A DNA stretch of 64,000 nucleotides from a bacterium (GCA_030431455.1 JAUIJE010000008.1:1-64000); one strand, 5' to 3'; positions 6,539 through 17,657 are shown, counted from the stretch's first letter. Translations and numbers: made by a program. Notes: generated by a model not told the origin, from the sequence alone.

Positions 6539-9121
6539 ATGTCCACACGCATTGTTTCGACCGTGGTCGGTGCGCTGCTCGCGGGCGCGCTGGCGTTGCC
6601 GGTGCACGCGCTTTCGATCACCAGCCAGACCAACATCACGCCCGCGGGCCTGACCGGGGTGACCGCGTACAAGATCCGCACCGCGAGCCCGGCCACCGAT
6701 GTGTACGTCGCCTACGTGAACCTGTGTTCCGACACCGTTCATGTCGAGGCCACGGCCAACCCCTCGAGCTTCCGCACCGTAGGGTCCTTCGCCAACCTCG
6801 TCGGGGCCCAGCTCGCGGTCAACGGCGACTTTTACCGAAGCCCCCTGCGGGTCTACGGCGACGCGGTCGGGGGCGGCAGCCGGTGGCCGGTGGGCAAGAC
6901 CGGCCGGGACGGCGCGGTCTCGGACCAATGGTTCTACGAGAAGTATGGGTGGATCGCGTTCGGCCGCGACTTCGTCGAATTCTCCCACACCAAGTGGGTA
7001 AAGAACAATGCCAGTGCATTGGGGGTTCAGGAAGGCTGGGAGGCGACCGGCTTCACCCAGGACATTCCCCCGGGCACCACCGCCCTGGTCGCGGGCTTCC
7101 CCGAGATTGTGCACGAAGGCGCCGCGCACCAATGTGACGACCCCGCGGACGGCTGCTTTCCCGACCGTGGCGACATGGACGACTACCACCCCCGCACCGC
7201 GATGGGGCTGACCCAGGATCGCCGCACCTTCATCCTCGCGGTGGTCGACGGCCGCACCACCAACAACGCGGGGATGCGGGGCTACCACCTCGGCCTGTTG
7301 ATGGAAGAGCTCGGCGCCTGGGTCGCGTTCAACCTCGATGGCGGCGGCTCGTCCCAGTTCTGGATGAACGGCAGCTACCGCAACAACTACAGCGGCAACA
7401 ACAGCGGCAACGGGGCCCGCTCGGTGGCCAACCACTGGGGGGTCTTCGCCGGGGCCAACAATGGCAAGCCGAACAAGCCCGGCCATTGCCTCGACTATCT
7501 CGACCACGCGGTCATCGGCCAAGCGCTGTTTTCGCCTCAGTCGTCCTCGGACTTTGATGGGGACGGCACCGCCGACGCCTGCATCCGCACCCCCGACGAC
7601 GGCATGCACTGTTCGGGATTTGACGACTTCGACCTCGACGTGGACAGCAACCGGCTCGGGGGCAACACCTGGCGCGACGTCACCAACTGGGCCAGCCTGC
7701 GCACCGGGGACATCAACGGCGACGGCATCGCCGACGTGTGCGCGCGCAACAACAGCAACCTGCGCTGTTTTGTCGGCGGCCCCAACAACGTCTTCCCCAC
7801 CGCCCTCGACGGCCCTGCGCTCGCCGACGAGAGCGGGTGGAACCTCTCGGCGTACTTCTCGAGCCTGCGCCTGGTGGATTTCGACGGCGACGGACTCGAC
7901 GACCTTTGCGCCCGGGCCTCCGCGGGCATGCGCTGCTACCCGTCCCTCGGCGACGGTTTCGGCGCGGTGGTGCAGACCAGTGTGTTCGGCGATGGCGACG
8001 GCTTCACCGACGCGGACAACTACGGCACCCTGCGCATGGCCGACATCGACGGCGACGGCCGGGCCGATGTGTGCGGTCGCACCGACACCGGGATCGAGTG
8101 CTACCTCTCCGACGGGTTTGGCTTCCCCACCCTCGTGGAAGGGCCGAACTGGGCCGATGACAACGGCTGGTGGCGGCCGCAGTACTGGTCCACCATCCGC
8201 CTCACCGACGTCGACGCCGACGGACGGGCCGACATCTGTGCCCGGGCCGCGGCGGGTTTTCGGTGTCACCTGTTCGACGGCGCCGGGTTTGGTCCCGCCA
8301 TCACCCTCAGCGTGCCCTCCAATGACAATGGGTGGGCCGCGCCCGAGCACTACGGCACCTTGCGCATGGGTGACATCGACGGCGACGGCGACCGCGACGT
8401 GTGCGGCCGGGCCAACAACGGCGTCCGCTGTTGGCGCTACGAAGACGGGGCGTTCCTGACCCCGGCGTTCCTCGCGGATGTGTTCTCCGATGGCAACGGT
8501 TGGGACCAGCGCCGGCTGTACCACACGCTTCGGCTCGCCGACGTCAACGGCGACCGCATGGCCGACGTGTGCGGCCGGGACGAAGCCGGCGTGGTCTGCC
8601 AGCTCTCCACCGGCACCGGGTTTGCCGACGGCGAGACCCGCGGCCCGGCCTGGGGGGGCATCGGCTACGAGACCGACTCGGTGTTCGGCACCCTGCTGCT
8701 CTCCGGCCCCACCTGCCTCTCCACCGGCGCAGAACAATGCAATGGCATCGACGACAACTGTGACGGTGTGGTCGACGAGGGCTGCCCCGATCCCGAGCCC
8801 GAGCCGCAGCCCGAGCCCGAGCCCGAGCCCGGCCCCGACGCGGGACAGCCCGAGCCCGAGCCGCAGCCCGAGCCCGAGCCGCAGCCCGAACCCGAGCCCG
8901 GCCCCGACGCCGGACAGCCCGAGCCCGAGCCGCAACCGGCGCCCGAACCCACACCAGAGCCGGAAGCGCTCCCCGACGGCGGGACCGCTGAGCCGGAGCC
9001 GGACGTCATCACCGTCGAGCCCGAGCCGCCGCCGGGCGGCTGCGCGGCCACCCCGGGAACCCCCGCCGCGCTGGTGCTGGGGGGCGCGATGTGGCGCCGC
9101 CGCCGCCGAAAAAACCAATAG
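6539..9121 (+). CDS. Secreted phosphodiester glycosidase-like protein with FG-GAP-type repeats and MYXO-CTERM-like tail
   Basis: ATG 6539 follows GGGAGGG and gives a signal peptide ([16 protein letters not shown]); the frame extends 105 bases upstream without support. Residues about 30-310 match the NAGPA domain (phosphodiester glycosidase, PF09992): NGDFY, a TAMGLTQD stretch, [11 protein letters not shown] and [11 protein letters not shown]. Then come about six 50-residue modules of the type [26 protein letters not shown]-like calcium repeats that each carry cysteines. A MopE motif ([16 protein letters not shown]), a Pro-Glu linker and a Gly-Cys/hydrophobic/Arg-rich end follow. The domain is known to cleave phosphodiester-linked sugars (UCE, YoeB-type relatives). 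The layout suggests a surface-anchored glycan enzyme; its substrate is unknown. Confidence 0.88.
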   Translation: MSTRIVSTVVGALLAGALALPVHALSITSQTNITPAGLTGVTAYKIRTASPATDVYVAYVNLCSDTVHVEATANPSSFRTVGSFANLVGAQLAVNGDFYRSPLRVYGDAVGGGSRWPVGKTGRDGAVSDQWFYEKYGWIAFGRDFVEFSHTKWVKNNASALGVQEGWEATGFTQDIPPGTTALVAGFPEIVHEGAAHQCDDPADGCFPDRGDMDDYHPRTAMGLTQDRRTFILAVVDGRTTNNAGMRGYHLGLLMEELGAWVAFNLDGGGSSQFWMNGSYRNNYSGNNSGNGARSVANHWGVFAGANNGKPNKPGHCLDYLDHAVIGQALFSPQSSSDFDGDGTADACIRTPDDGMHCSGFDDFDLDVDSNRLGGNTWRDVTNWASLRTGDINGDGIADVCARNNSNLRCFVGGPNNVFPTALDGPALADESGWNLSAYFSSLRLVDFDGDGLDDLCARASAGMRCYPSLGDGFGAVVQTSVFGDGDGFTDADNYGTLRMADIDGDGRADVCGRTDTGIECYLSDGFGFPTLVEGPNWADDNGWWRPQYWSTIRLTDVDADGRADICARAAAGFRCHLFDGAGFGPAITLSVPSNDNGWAAPEHYGTLRMGDIDGDGDRDVCGRANNGVRCWRYEDGAFLTPAFLADVFSDGNGWDQRRLYHTLRLADVNGDRMADVCGRDEAGVVCQLSTGTGFADGETRGPAWGGIGYETDSVFGTLLLSGPTCLSTGAEQCNGIDDNCDGVVDEGCPDPEPEPQPEPEPEPGPDAGQPEPEPQPEPEPQPEPEPGPDAGQPEPEPQPAPEPTPEPEALPDGGTAEPEPDVITVEPEPPPGGCAATPGTPAALVLGGAMWRRRRRKNQ

Positions 9122-9159
9122 ATAAAAGCACATACACCGGGTGCCGACGCTCTCGGAGA

Positions 9160-9186
9160 CCGCGCCTTGCCGGGCGCGGCCTTTCT
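9160..9186 (+). terminator. Probable terminator of the phosphodiester glycosidase gene
   Basis: A 7-bp stem CCGCGCC/GGCGCGG with a 6-base loop is followed by CCTTTCT. The T-tail is short, so termination efficiency is uncertain, but the position 40 bases after the stop codon fits. Confidence 0.55.
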
Positions 9187-9193
9187 GCGCTAC

Positions 9194-9214
9194 GGTTAGA
9201 CCAGTGGTCTAACC
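9194..9214. promoter_or_regulatory. Perfect palindromic operator upstream of the Rieske gene
   Basis: Arms GGTTAGACC and GGTCTAACC are perfect inverted repeats around a 3-base centre (AGT). The site ends 18 bases before the Rieske oxygenase start and 9 bases before its AGGAGGG ribosome site. Size and symmetry fit a TetR-type dimer site, and a TetR-family gene is the next gene in the same unit, so autoregulation is the natural inference. Confidence 0.7.
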
Positions 9215-9232
9215 ACCAGTTTAGGAGGGCGC

Positions 9233-10255
9233 ATGTCCCGCTCGTTTCCCGTCGCCTGGTACCCGATTCTGGAGTCCCGCGCCCTGACCGGCCGGCCGCG
9301 GGCGGTGCGCCGGTGTGGCCAGGATCTGGTGCTGTACCGCCGCCGCAGCGATGGCGCGGCGGTGGCCCTGCGGGACCGCTGCCCCCACCGCGGGGTCCGG
9401 CTGAGCCGTGGCCGGGTCGATGGCGACGGGTTGCGGTGCGCGTACCACGGCTTCTTGTTCGAAGCCGACGGCACATGCAGTGACATCCCATGCGATGGCC
9501 CCGGGGCCCACATCTCGCCCAAGATGTGCGCCCCCGCGCACGAGGTGCGGGAGCAGGCCGGGCTCATCTGGTTGCGTCACGGTCCCGCCGCCCGGGCCCC
9601 GGTCGACCTGGCCGGCCTCGAAGACACCGGCTGCGGGGCCTCGGGGGCCATGGACTGGCCCTTTTCCCTGTTGCGATCGGTGGAGAGCAACTTCGATCTC
9701 CACCACGCCCCGCATTTGCACCGCGGGATCTTGCCCGGCGCGGGCCCTCGGATGGTCCAGCCACATTGTGAGGTGCACGACGGCCGGATCGAACTCACCG
9801 GCCGGCTCGAACACGCGGACGGCCGGGGCATGGACGTGCTCGTGCGCCACCAGTTTCCATCCGTGACCTACTTCCGGCTCGCCCGCTCGCTGTCGTTCAC
9901 GGTGTTCGACGCCCCCATCGACGACGACAACACCTGGCGCCTGGCGCGTTACCACCAGGACTTCCTCCCCGTGCCCGGCCTCGGCCACCTCCTGGCCCGG
10001 CTGCTGGTGTGGTTCGAGTGGACGGTGGTCCAGCGCCGCCAGGACCTGCCCATGGTCGAGACCATGCGACCTCGGCGCTACACCCCAGGGTGCGACCGGC
10101 TGGTGCGCGCGGACGTGGGGGTGGCGCAATACCGAAAACTCTACCGCGCCGCGGTGTCCGACGAGCACGCGCCCCCGATCACCCTGTCGTCGTCGCGCGC
10201 TGCGGCCGAGACGCCGGATGCGCTACAACCGGGCCATGCCCCGTCCCCGCTTTGA
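9233..10255 (+). CDS. Rieske [2Fe-2S] ring-hydroxylating-type oxygenase
   Basis: The 340-residue protein carries the Rieske motif CPHRG at about residues 50-54 and CAYHG at about 69-73 (C-x-H-x17-C-x2-H). Downstream, the mononuclear-iron motif is seen as ESNFDLHHAPHLH at about residues 145-157. This is the arrangement of single-component-terminal Rieske non-heme iron oxygenases (VanA/PobA-like, sterol or aromatic substrates). A separate reductase is required and none is visible nearby. The start is supported by AGGAGGG. Its 3' end overlaps the TetR gene by 20 bases. The palindrome at 9194-9214 probably controls it. Confidence 0.88.
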   Translation: MSRSFPVAWYPILESRALTGRPRAVRRCGQDLVLYRRRSDGAAVALRDRCPHRGVRLSRGRVDGDGLRCAYHGFLFEADGTCSDIPCDGPGAHISPKMCAPAHEVREQAGLIWLRHGPAARAPVDLAGLEDTGCGASGAMDWPFSLLRSVESNFDLHHAPHLHRGILPGAGPRMVQPHCEVHDGRIELTGRLEHADGRGMDVLVRHQFPSVTYFRLARSLSFTVFDAPIDDDNTWRLARYHQDFLPVPGLGHLLARLLVWFEWTVVQRRQDLPMVETMRPRRYTPGCDRLVRADVGVAQYRKLYRAAVSDEHAPPITLSSSRAAAETPDALQPGHAPSPL

Positions 10256-10850
10256 CAAACTCGAGCCAAAACGGCGCGACGCGATCCTCGACGCGGCCGC
10301 GGACGAGTTCGCCGCCGCGGGGTTCGAAGCCGCCTCGTTCAACCGCATCATCCGCGCGGCCGGCGTGAGCAAGGGCGCGATGTATTACTACTTCGACGAC
10401 AAGCGCGACCTCTTCGCCACCTGCGTGACCGCGGAGCTCGACGGGCTGTCCCGCGCGGTCGGAGACATCGATTCCCCGGCCAGCGCGGAGGCGTTCTGGG
10501 ACCAGACCCAGGCCATGGCCCTGCGCGCGTTCGCGTTCCTCACCGAAAGCCCCCGGCGCGAGCGCCTGGTGCGCACCGTCCTCGCGTCGTGGGCCGCGCA
10601 CGCCGAGGCCCTCGCCCCGCTGCTCGCCCGGGCGGAGGCGTTCACCGCCACCCTCGTCGGCACCGGCCAACGCCTCGGCGCGGTGCGCGCGGATCTCCCC
10701 CCCAGCCTGCTCACCCGGGTGCTGCTCGCGTTCGGCCAAGCCGCCGACGCCTGGCTGGCCGAACATCTCGACGACCTGCCCCCCGAGGAGGTGCCCCCGC
10801 TGATCGCCGCGGTGCAGGGCATGATGCGGCGCGCGGTTGAGCCCGCCTGA
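10236..10850 (+). CDS. TetR/AcrR-family transcriptional regulator
   Basis: With the start at ATG 10236 the protein is 204 residues and begins PRPRFDKLEPKRRDAILDAA, the usual TetR N-terminal helix. The DNA-binding domain includes EFAAAGFEAASFNRIIRAA and GVSKGAMYYYFDDKRDLF, the classic helix-turn-helix ending in YYxFxxKxxL. The C-terminal ligand domain is divergent. An earlier ATG (10218) would add six residues. It overlaps the Rieske gene, so both are one transcript, and it most likely represses this unit through the 9194-9214 palindrome. Confidence 0.9.
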   Translation: MPRPRFDKLEPKRRDAILDAAADEFAAAGFEAASFNRIIRAAGVSKGAMYYYFDDKRDLFATCVTAELDGLSRAVGDIDSPASAEAFWDQTQAMALRAFAFLTESPRRERLVRTVLASWAAHAEALAPLLARAEAFTATLVGTGQRLGAVRADLPPSLLTRVLLAFGQAADAWLAEHLDDLPPEEVPPLIAAVQGMMRRAVEPA

Positions 10851-10916
10851 CGATCCGGCCAAAGCCAGCGCCCCCGGGATAGACTGTCCCGAACGCTCCC
10901 CCACCGAGGAGGCGCC

Positions 10917-11321
10917 ATGGTCGCCAAGATTCGCAGCACCTTCCAACGCGTGGCCCAAGACGGCCGCGTGGGCAAAGCCGACGTCAAAGCCCTGGCCGAA
11001 CAGGCCCTCGACGGCCAAGGCATCACCAAGAACGAAGCCGCCCAGCTGCGCAAACTGCGCGAAGAGCACGCCGACAAGTTCACCGCCGCCGGGCTGAAAG
11101 CCATGGACAGCTTCCTCGGGGCCATGGGCCGGTCGTGGAGCCGGACCAAGGAAGTGCACCTGCCCAACGTCGACGACGAGAAGCTGCAAGAGCTGCTCGA
11201 CGACCCCCGGGTGGGTTTTTACAACCGGGGCGGGGGCTCCGAGTCGGGCGGCGCCCGCCGCGCCACCCCGCGCGCCCCGGCCCACACCGGCGGCACCCGC
11301 CGGACCCGCGGCGGCGAATAG
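10917..11321 (+). CDS. Unrecognised 134-residue helical protein
   Basis: GAGGAGG stands five bases before ATG 10917. The protein is mainly helical for residues 1-100, rich in Lys, Glu and Ala (VGKADVKALAEQALDGQ, TKNEAAQLRKLREEHADKF), then has a Gly/Arg/Pro-rich disordered tail (RRTRGGE). No signal peptide or membrane segment is seen and I do not recognise a family. The basic tail could contact nucleic acid. It converges on the PaaK-like operon with a single base between the stop codons. Confidence 0.75.
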   Translation: MVAKIRSTFQRVAQDGRVGKADVKALAEQALDGQGITKNEAAQLRKLREEHADKFTAAGLKAMDSFLGAMGRSWSRTKEVHLPNVDDEKLQELLDDPRVGFYNRGGGSESGGARRATPRAPAHTGGTRRTRGGE

Positions 11322-11322
11322 A

Positions 11323-12630
11323 TCAACCCTCGCGCATCGATTCCGCGGGCACGATCACCCGCGGGGTCGGCACCTGCCACGACCACGTGAGCCCGGCGTC
11401 GTCGGGGAGCGCCGCGCGCACCGCGGTCTCAACCCGGCGCTGCAACTGGGCGGCCTCGGCCACGTACAGGCCCGGGGGCAGGGCCAGCGCCACCTGCAGG
11501 TGAACCGTCCGGCCCACCGCAGACAGGGCATAGCGGGGGCGGCCCACGCTCCCGGCGCTGCACAGCCCGGCTTGTTCCCACTCGTGGGGTTCGCGCTCGA
11601 CCAATGGCTCTGCATCCAGCGCGGCCAACACCGGCCGGGGCGCGAGCAACACCCCCCCGTCCTCGTCGAGGGCGGCTTGGCTTCGCCGCCCCCAGATGGT
11701 GAAGCCCCGCTCACCCCCGGGGCAGCCCCGCTCCACCTTGACCAGGTCCCCGGTGCGGTACCGCACGAGCGGCATCGCCTGCATGTACGGGTAGAGCCCG
11801 GTGAGCAGCAGCTCGCCCACCCCGTCGTCCAGAACCTGGCCTCGGTGGTCGACCACCTCGGGCACAATCGGCAGCCCGTCGAAGTGCAACCGCCCGCAGG
11901 TCGGGCACGCGTAGGCCCCGGCCCGAAACTCGCTCAGGCTGTAGGTTTCCTCCAGCCCCGCGCCCCACGCCGCGGCCAGCCGGGCCCGGCTGGCGGGGAG
12001 CAAGAAGTCTGAGTTGGTGCGGATGCGGCCCACGCCAAAGCCGGCCGGATCGATCCCGGCGCGGCGCAGCCAGGCGGTCACCGCCTTGAGCTTGGACACC
12101 GAGATGGACAGCTCGTCGACGACAAACGCCCCGGAGCCATCCCGCGCCGACAGCACCGACACGATGTGGTGCAGGTGGTTGTCGTGCCCCACAAACGGTA
12201 GGTGCACCACCCCGGGACCGTCCTCATCGTGCCCCATGCCGTGGTGGGTGTTGCCCACCACCAAGGTCGTGCCCCCGACCGCGGGGTCGCCCGGCCCATC
12301 GCGCATGGTCCAATAGGATTGTTCGGCCTGCAGCTCCGCCGGGGCCCGCCGCATCTCGAGGGTCTCGCCCGCGGCGCGGGTGGTCCCGGAGGAGAGCACA
12401 GGTTCGCCGAAGGTCTCGACCCCGCTGAGCAGGTCCGCTTGGTGGGTCACCGCGGTGGCCTTGTCCAGGGGCGGCAGGCCGGCGAGGTCGGCCTGGCCGC
12501 GCAGGACCGGACGGTCGGTGAGCCCCCAGTGCCGGGCGTAAAACGGCACGTTGGCCCAGACAAACTCGATCGTCTTGTCGAGCAGGTAGTCGCGCAGCCG
12601 GTCGAGGGGGGCGTCGCTCACGGCCGCCAC
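11323..12630 (-). CDS. PaaK-like adenylate-forming enzyme, second copy
   Basis: The 435-residue protein has the fold signatures of phenylacetate-CoA ligase relatives: VLSSGTTRAAGE as the glycine/serine ATP loop, YSLSE at about residues 215-219 (A5-like motif), and YRTGDLV at about residue 300 (A7-like, TGD). A CPTCGRLHFD segment between them resembles the zinc-binding C-x2-C site found in PaaK-type proteins. The C-terminal swinging domain is reduced. Its start overlaps the upstream paralogue by 13 bases. The acid substrate is unknown. The position at the end of a nucleoside salvage operon gives no obvious substrate. Confidence 0.75.
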   Translation of the reverse strand: MAAVSDAPLDRLRDYLLDKTIEFVWANVPFYARHWGLTDRPVLRGQADLAGLPPLDKATAVTHQADLLSGVETFGEPVLSSGTTRAAGETLEMRRAPAELQAEQSYWTMRDGPGDPAVGGTTLVVGNTHHGMGHDEDGPGVVHLPFVGHDNHLHHIVSVLSARDGSGAFVVDELSISVSKLKAVTAWLRRAGIDPAGFGVGRIRTNSDFLLPASRARLAAAWGAGLEETYSLSEFRAGAYACPTCGRLHFDGLPIVPEVVDHRGQVLDDGVGELLLTGLYPYMQAMPLVRYRTGDLVKVERGCPGGERGFTIWGRRSQAALDEDGGVLLAPRPVLAALDAEPLVEREPHEWEQAGLCSAGSVGRPRYALSAVGRTVHLQVALALPPGLYVAEAAQLQRRVETAVRAALPDDAGLTWSWQVPTPRVIVPAESMREG

Positions 12631-13895
12631 CGCGCGGCGGGGGGCGCGGGGTGTACCTCGACGTGCAGGGCCGCGCCGCGTCGGGTGGCGCGGCCCTGCG
12701 CGGGGTGCGCGGCGAGCAGCCGAGACCGCACCCGCGCGGCCAAAGCGGCGACCTCGGCGGCGTCCTCGTCGAAGGGGGCGCGCACCGCGACCCGCAATGT
12801 CACAGCATCACCTGCGCGAACAACGGTCGCGCGCGGCGACCCGAGTACCCCCGGGCGCACCACCCCGCGCTGCTCATGAATCACCGGGTGGCGATCGACC
12901 GCCGGCTCGTCGTCGAGGGCATCGAGCAGGCCCCGGGGGCTGAGCCACACCTCCGTGCCCGCCGCGCCCATGGCCAACACCGCATCCGCCGCCCGCCCGA
13001 GCACAAAAAAGCCCGCCCCTCGTTCGCACCGGGCCGCGGAGAGCTCGACGAGGTCCCCCGTGCGGTACCGCAAAAACGGAAACCCGGTCACGTCCGGCAG
13101 CAGGGTGGTCAGCACCAGCTCGGCCACCGGGCCGGGGGCGACCTTCTCGGTGAGGGGGTCGATGAGCTCCAGCAGCACGGGCATGTCGTCGAAGTGCAAC
13201 GCCCCACAGCGGTCACAGGTGGTGGCCACCGCGGGGATCTCGGACAGGCTGTAGTTGTCCCACAGGGTGGCGTTCCACGCGCGCGCGAGTCGACGGCGCC
13301 AGGGGGCGGACAGCAAGCTCCCGTTGGTCCCGATGTCCCGCACCCCGGTGGCGGTGAGGTCGACCCCCGCGTCGAGGAGCCAGACGGTCAACGCCGTGAT
13401 GTTGGTGACGGATCCGAGCAGGCGCGTGATCGCGTCCTCGGGCCGCGACAGCAGCCGCGCGACCTGATCAAAAGCATTGGCATGGGGCAGCAGCGGCAGG
13501 TTGACGTGCGCGTCGTGGCGGGGAGCGGGCGGCCCGTGGTGAAGGTTGGGCAACACCAAGGTGCGGCCGCCCTCCTCGTCGGAAACGCGGCCCGGGCGGG
13601 GCCGGCGATCGTCGGGATGGGTCTGCACCAACAACACCTGGGACCCGTCCCGGGTGGTTCCCGACGAGAGTCGCGGCACCAGATCGGCCCCGGGCCGGTC
13701 GGGGGCGAGGTCGCGTTGGTGATGCATCGCCTGGCGCTTGTTGAGCAACGGGAGCCAGCGCAGCGTGTCGAGGTCGGTCACGTCATCGGGGCCGAGCCCG
13801 AGGCGTTTCATCTGGGCCCGGTAGTACGGCACGTGGGCGTAGGCGAACGCCACCGTGGCCCGCAGCTGCTCGAGGACGGGCGCGCTGTCCTTCAC
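12618..13895 (-). CDS. PaaK-like adenylate-forming enzyme, first copy
   Basis: The 425-residue protein is a paralogue of the downstream gene in the same order of motifs: LSSGTTRDGSQ, YSLSE, a CDRCGALHFDDMP zinc-type site and FLRYRTGDLVEL. The N-terminus (FAYAHVPYYRAQMKRLG) matches the opening of PaaK-like synthetases. Identity between the two copies is clearly limited, so the duplication is old and the copies probably differ in substrate. The start overlaps the purine nucleoside phosphorylase stop by four bases, which ties it firmly to the nucleoside operon. Confidence 0.75.
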   Translation of the reverse strand: MKDSAPVLEQLRATVAFAYAHVPYYRAQMKRLGLGPDDVTDLDTLRWLPLLNKRQAMHHQRDLAPDRPGADLVPRLSSGTTRDGSQVLLVQTHPDDRRPRPGRVSDEEGGRTLVLPNLHHGPPAPRHDAHVNLPLLPHANAFDQVARLLSRPEDAITRLLGSVTNITALTVWLLDAGVDLTATGVRDIGTNGSLLSAPWRRRLARAWNATLWDNYSLSEIPAVATTCDRCGALHFDDMPVLLELIDPLTEKVAPGPVAELVLTTLLPDVTGFPFLRYRTGDLVELSAARCERGAGFFVLGRAADAVLAMGAAGTEVWLSPRGLLDALDDEPAVDRHPVIHEQRGVVRPGVLGSPRATVVRAGDAVTLRVAVRAPFDEDAAEVAALAARVRSRLLAAHPAQGRATRRGAALHVEVHPAPPAARWRP

Positions 13896-14752
13896 GCCGC
13901 GAGGCGACCGAAGAGGTCGAGCACGAGCGCGGCGAAGCTCTTCTCGACCTGCTTGGCCGTCTCCTTGACCTCGTCGTGGGAGAGCTTCTCTTGGGAGATG
14001 CCGGCCGCGAGGTTGGTGATGCAGGAGATGCCCAACACCTCGGCGCCCCCGTGGCTGGCGGCGATTGCTTCGAACACGGTGCTCATGCCCACCGCCCCCG
14101 CGCCGAGGGTGCGCACCATGTGGATCTCGGCCGGGGTCTCGTAGGACGGCCCGAGCATGCCCGCGTACACGCCCTTTTTGAGCTCAAGGCCATGCCCCTG
14201 GGCGACCTCGAGAGCGAGCGCCTGCAATGTCTTTGCATAGGTGTCGCTCATGTCCGGGAACCGCGGCCCGAGCCGGGGATCGTTTTCGCCCACCAGGGGG
14301 TTGCTGCCGGTGAGGTTGAGATGGTCGGTGATGAGCATCAGGTCGCCCGGCCGCATCCCGTCCTGCAGCCCCCCCGCGGCGTTGGTGAGGATGAGTTTCT
14401 TGACCCCGAGAGCGAGCAGCACCCGGGTGGGGAACACCACCGCCGAGGGGGCATAGCCCTCGTAGAAGTGCACACGCCCTTGCATGCAGAGCACGTCGGT
14501 GCCGTCGTGTTGCGCGTACACCAGCCGCCCCTTGTGCCCCTCCACCGACGAGGTGGGGAAGTGGGGAATGGCCCCGTAGTCGAGCGCTTGGCCGCCGTGC
14601 TCGAGCAGGGTGTCGCCCACGTGGCCCAGGCCGGAGCCGAGCACCACCCCCACCTCGGCCAACGGCTGGTCGGGGCGTTTTCCCATGCGCTCTTTGACCG
14701 CGGCGGCAGCGGCGGTGATCTGGGCGAATCCGTGAGAGGCAGGTTGGGCCAT
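13892..14752 (-). CDS. punA: Purine nucleoside phosphorylase
   Basis: The 286-residue protein fits the trimeric PNP family (phosphorolysis of inosine, guanosine and deoxy forms to base plus (deoxy)ribose-1-phosphate). Visible motifs are VVLGSGLGHV (phosphate site), MQGRVHFYEGY, the LTNAAGGLQDGM loop, MLGPSYETPAE and GISCITNLAAGI. It is cytoplasmic. With deoA and deoC it supplies the sugar-phosphate end of nucleoside catabolism. The next gene upstream is the nucleoside transporter, 16 bases away. An exact CAATG-N4-TGCA word lies in it at 14225-14237. Confidence 0.93.
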   Translation of the reverse strand: MAQPASHGFAQITAAAAAVKERMGKRPDQPLAEVGVVLGSGLGHVGDTLLEHGGQALDYGAIPHFPTSSVEGHKGRLVYAQHDGTDVLCMQGRVHFYEGYAPSAVVFPTRVLLALGVKKLILTNAAGGLQDGMRPGDLMLITDHLNLTGSNPLVGENDPRLGPRFPDMSDTYAKTLQALALEVAQGHGLELKKGVYAGMLGPSYETPAEIHMVRTLGAGAVGMSTVFEAIAASHGGAEVLGISCITNLAAGISQEKLSHDEVKETAKQVEKSFAALVLDLFGRLAA

Positions 14753-14768
14753 TCGGGTCTCCGAGGGG

Positions 14769-16315
14769 CTAAAGCAAAAGTCCGGCGAGGGCGGCGGTCT
14801 GAAAACAGGCCAGGCTCGCCGCGATCATCGAGATAAACCCAAGCCGCGCGAGGTCCGCGCGCCGGCTGGGGGCCATGGTGGACAGCCCACCGATCTGAAT
14901 GCCGATGGACCCCAGGTTGGAAAACCCACACAGGGCATAGGTGGCGATGACCACGCTCTTGGGATGCGACAGGGTGCCCGCCTGCATCGCGCCGGACAGG
15001 TCGATGTAGGCCAAGAACTCGTTGATCACGGTCTTGGTGCCCATCATCGCCCCGACCTGGGGCGCGTCTTCCCAGGGGACCCCGAGCAAAAACGCGAAGG
15101 GGGCCAAGATCACGCCCAAGATGCGTTGCAGGGTCCAGACCTCGTCGGACAGCGCCGAGGCCACGCCCCCGATCATCCAATTGAGCAAAGCCACGATGGC
15201 CACAAAGCTGATCAACATCGCCCCCACATTGAGCGCGAGCTTGAGGCCGTCGGTGGTGCCTTGGGTGATCGCGTCGAGCACGTTGGCGGTGCCTTCTTCG
15301 GCCCCGCGCTCGTCGTCGGCGGCCGGGTCCACCGTCGCCGCGTCCTCCCCGTCGAGGGTCTCGGGGGTCTCGGTCTCGGGCACAATGATCTTGCTCATCA
15401 CCAACGACGCCGGCGCGCTCATCACGCTCGCGGCCAGCAGGTGCCCGGCGATGTCGGGGAACGTCTCCTGCAACATCGCGACGTAGACCGCCATCACCCC
15501 GCCGGCCACGGTGGCGAAGCCGCCGGTCATCACCGCCATCAGCTCGCTGTTGGTCATCCGGGCCAGATACGGCCGCACCAACAACGGCGCTTCGGTCTGG
15601 CCGACAAAGATGTTGGCCGACGCCGACAATGACTCTGCACCGGACGTGCCCATCAGGCGGCGCATCACGAAGGCCATGCCCCGCACCACCCACTGCAACA
15701 CCCCGAGGTAGTACAGCACCGAGGTCATGGCCGAGAAAAACAGAATCGTGGGCAACACCCCGAAGGCCAAGAACGCCCCCGTCTGCGCCACCATGTCGGT
15801 GGGCTGACCCCCTTGCAGCACCGGCACGGTTTGGTCGACCAGCCCCCCAAATATGAAGCGCGCCCCGTCGACGGAGAAGCTCAGCAACCGCGTCACCGCG
15901 ACGTTGGCGACCTCGAACAGCTTGCGGCCCAGCCCGGTCTTGAGCACCAACACCGCGAACACAAACTGCAGCCCGACCCCGATGCCCACCAGGCGCCACG
16001 AAATGTCTCTGCGCGACCGCGACAACAAAAACGCGAACCCGAGGCAGACCAAGATGCCCACCAGCCCCATGGCGCGGCTGGCCAGCGACTGATCGCCCAC
16101 CTGGTCTCGCATGGCCGCGAACGTGACCTTCTTCGGCGGAACCGCCGCCTCGGCGGTGGGGGCTTTCTCGGCCTCAGCCGGGGCGGTGGTCGTCGGGACC
16201 AGGCTCGCATCGCCGCTGTCCTGCTCTGCCCCCGCGTCCGCGGTCGGTGGCGGGGGACCGGCATCGGCCTGGGCCCCGACCGCGACCAGCCACACCGCAG
16301 CGACGAGGAGCCCTC

Positions 16316-16319
<4 letters not shown>
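14769..16319 (-). CDS. nupC: NupC-type concentrative nucleoside transporter
   Basis: The CNT family core is recognisable: QTGAFLAFGVLPTILFFSA, an IFVGQTEAPLLVRPYL stretch, MTGGFATVAGGVMAVY, MGTKTVINEFLAY and CGFSNLGSIGIQIGGL. These motifs line the substrate and sodium sites. The start GTG 16319 overlaps the deoA stop by four bases and gives 516 residues. Unusually, the protein opens with a signal-peptide-like segment (LLVAAVWLVAVGAQADA) followed by a 50-residue Ala/Pro/Glu linker before the first core helix. Between core helices there is also an acidic insert (ETETPETLDGEDAATVD). It imports nucleosides for the adjacent phosphorylases. Confidence 0.93.
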
Positions 16320-17638
<1,319 letters not shown>

Positions 17639-17657
17639 GCCCAGGCCCCCTGGCTGG

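Noticed and set aside
8735-8747. One-mismatch copy of the CAATG-N4-TGCA word
   Set aside because: It lies in the conserved MopE motif codons (EQCNGI) and is explained by protein sequence, so I did not count it.
6515-9133. 872-codon open frame on the minus strand
   Set aside because: Antisense of the phosphodiester glycosidase gene, whose domains, signal peptide and ribosome site are convincing.
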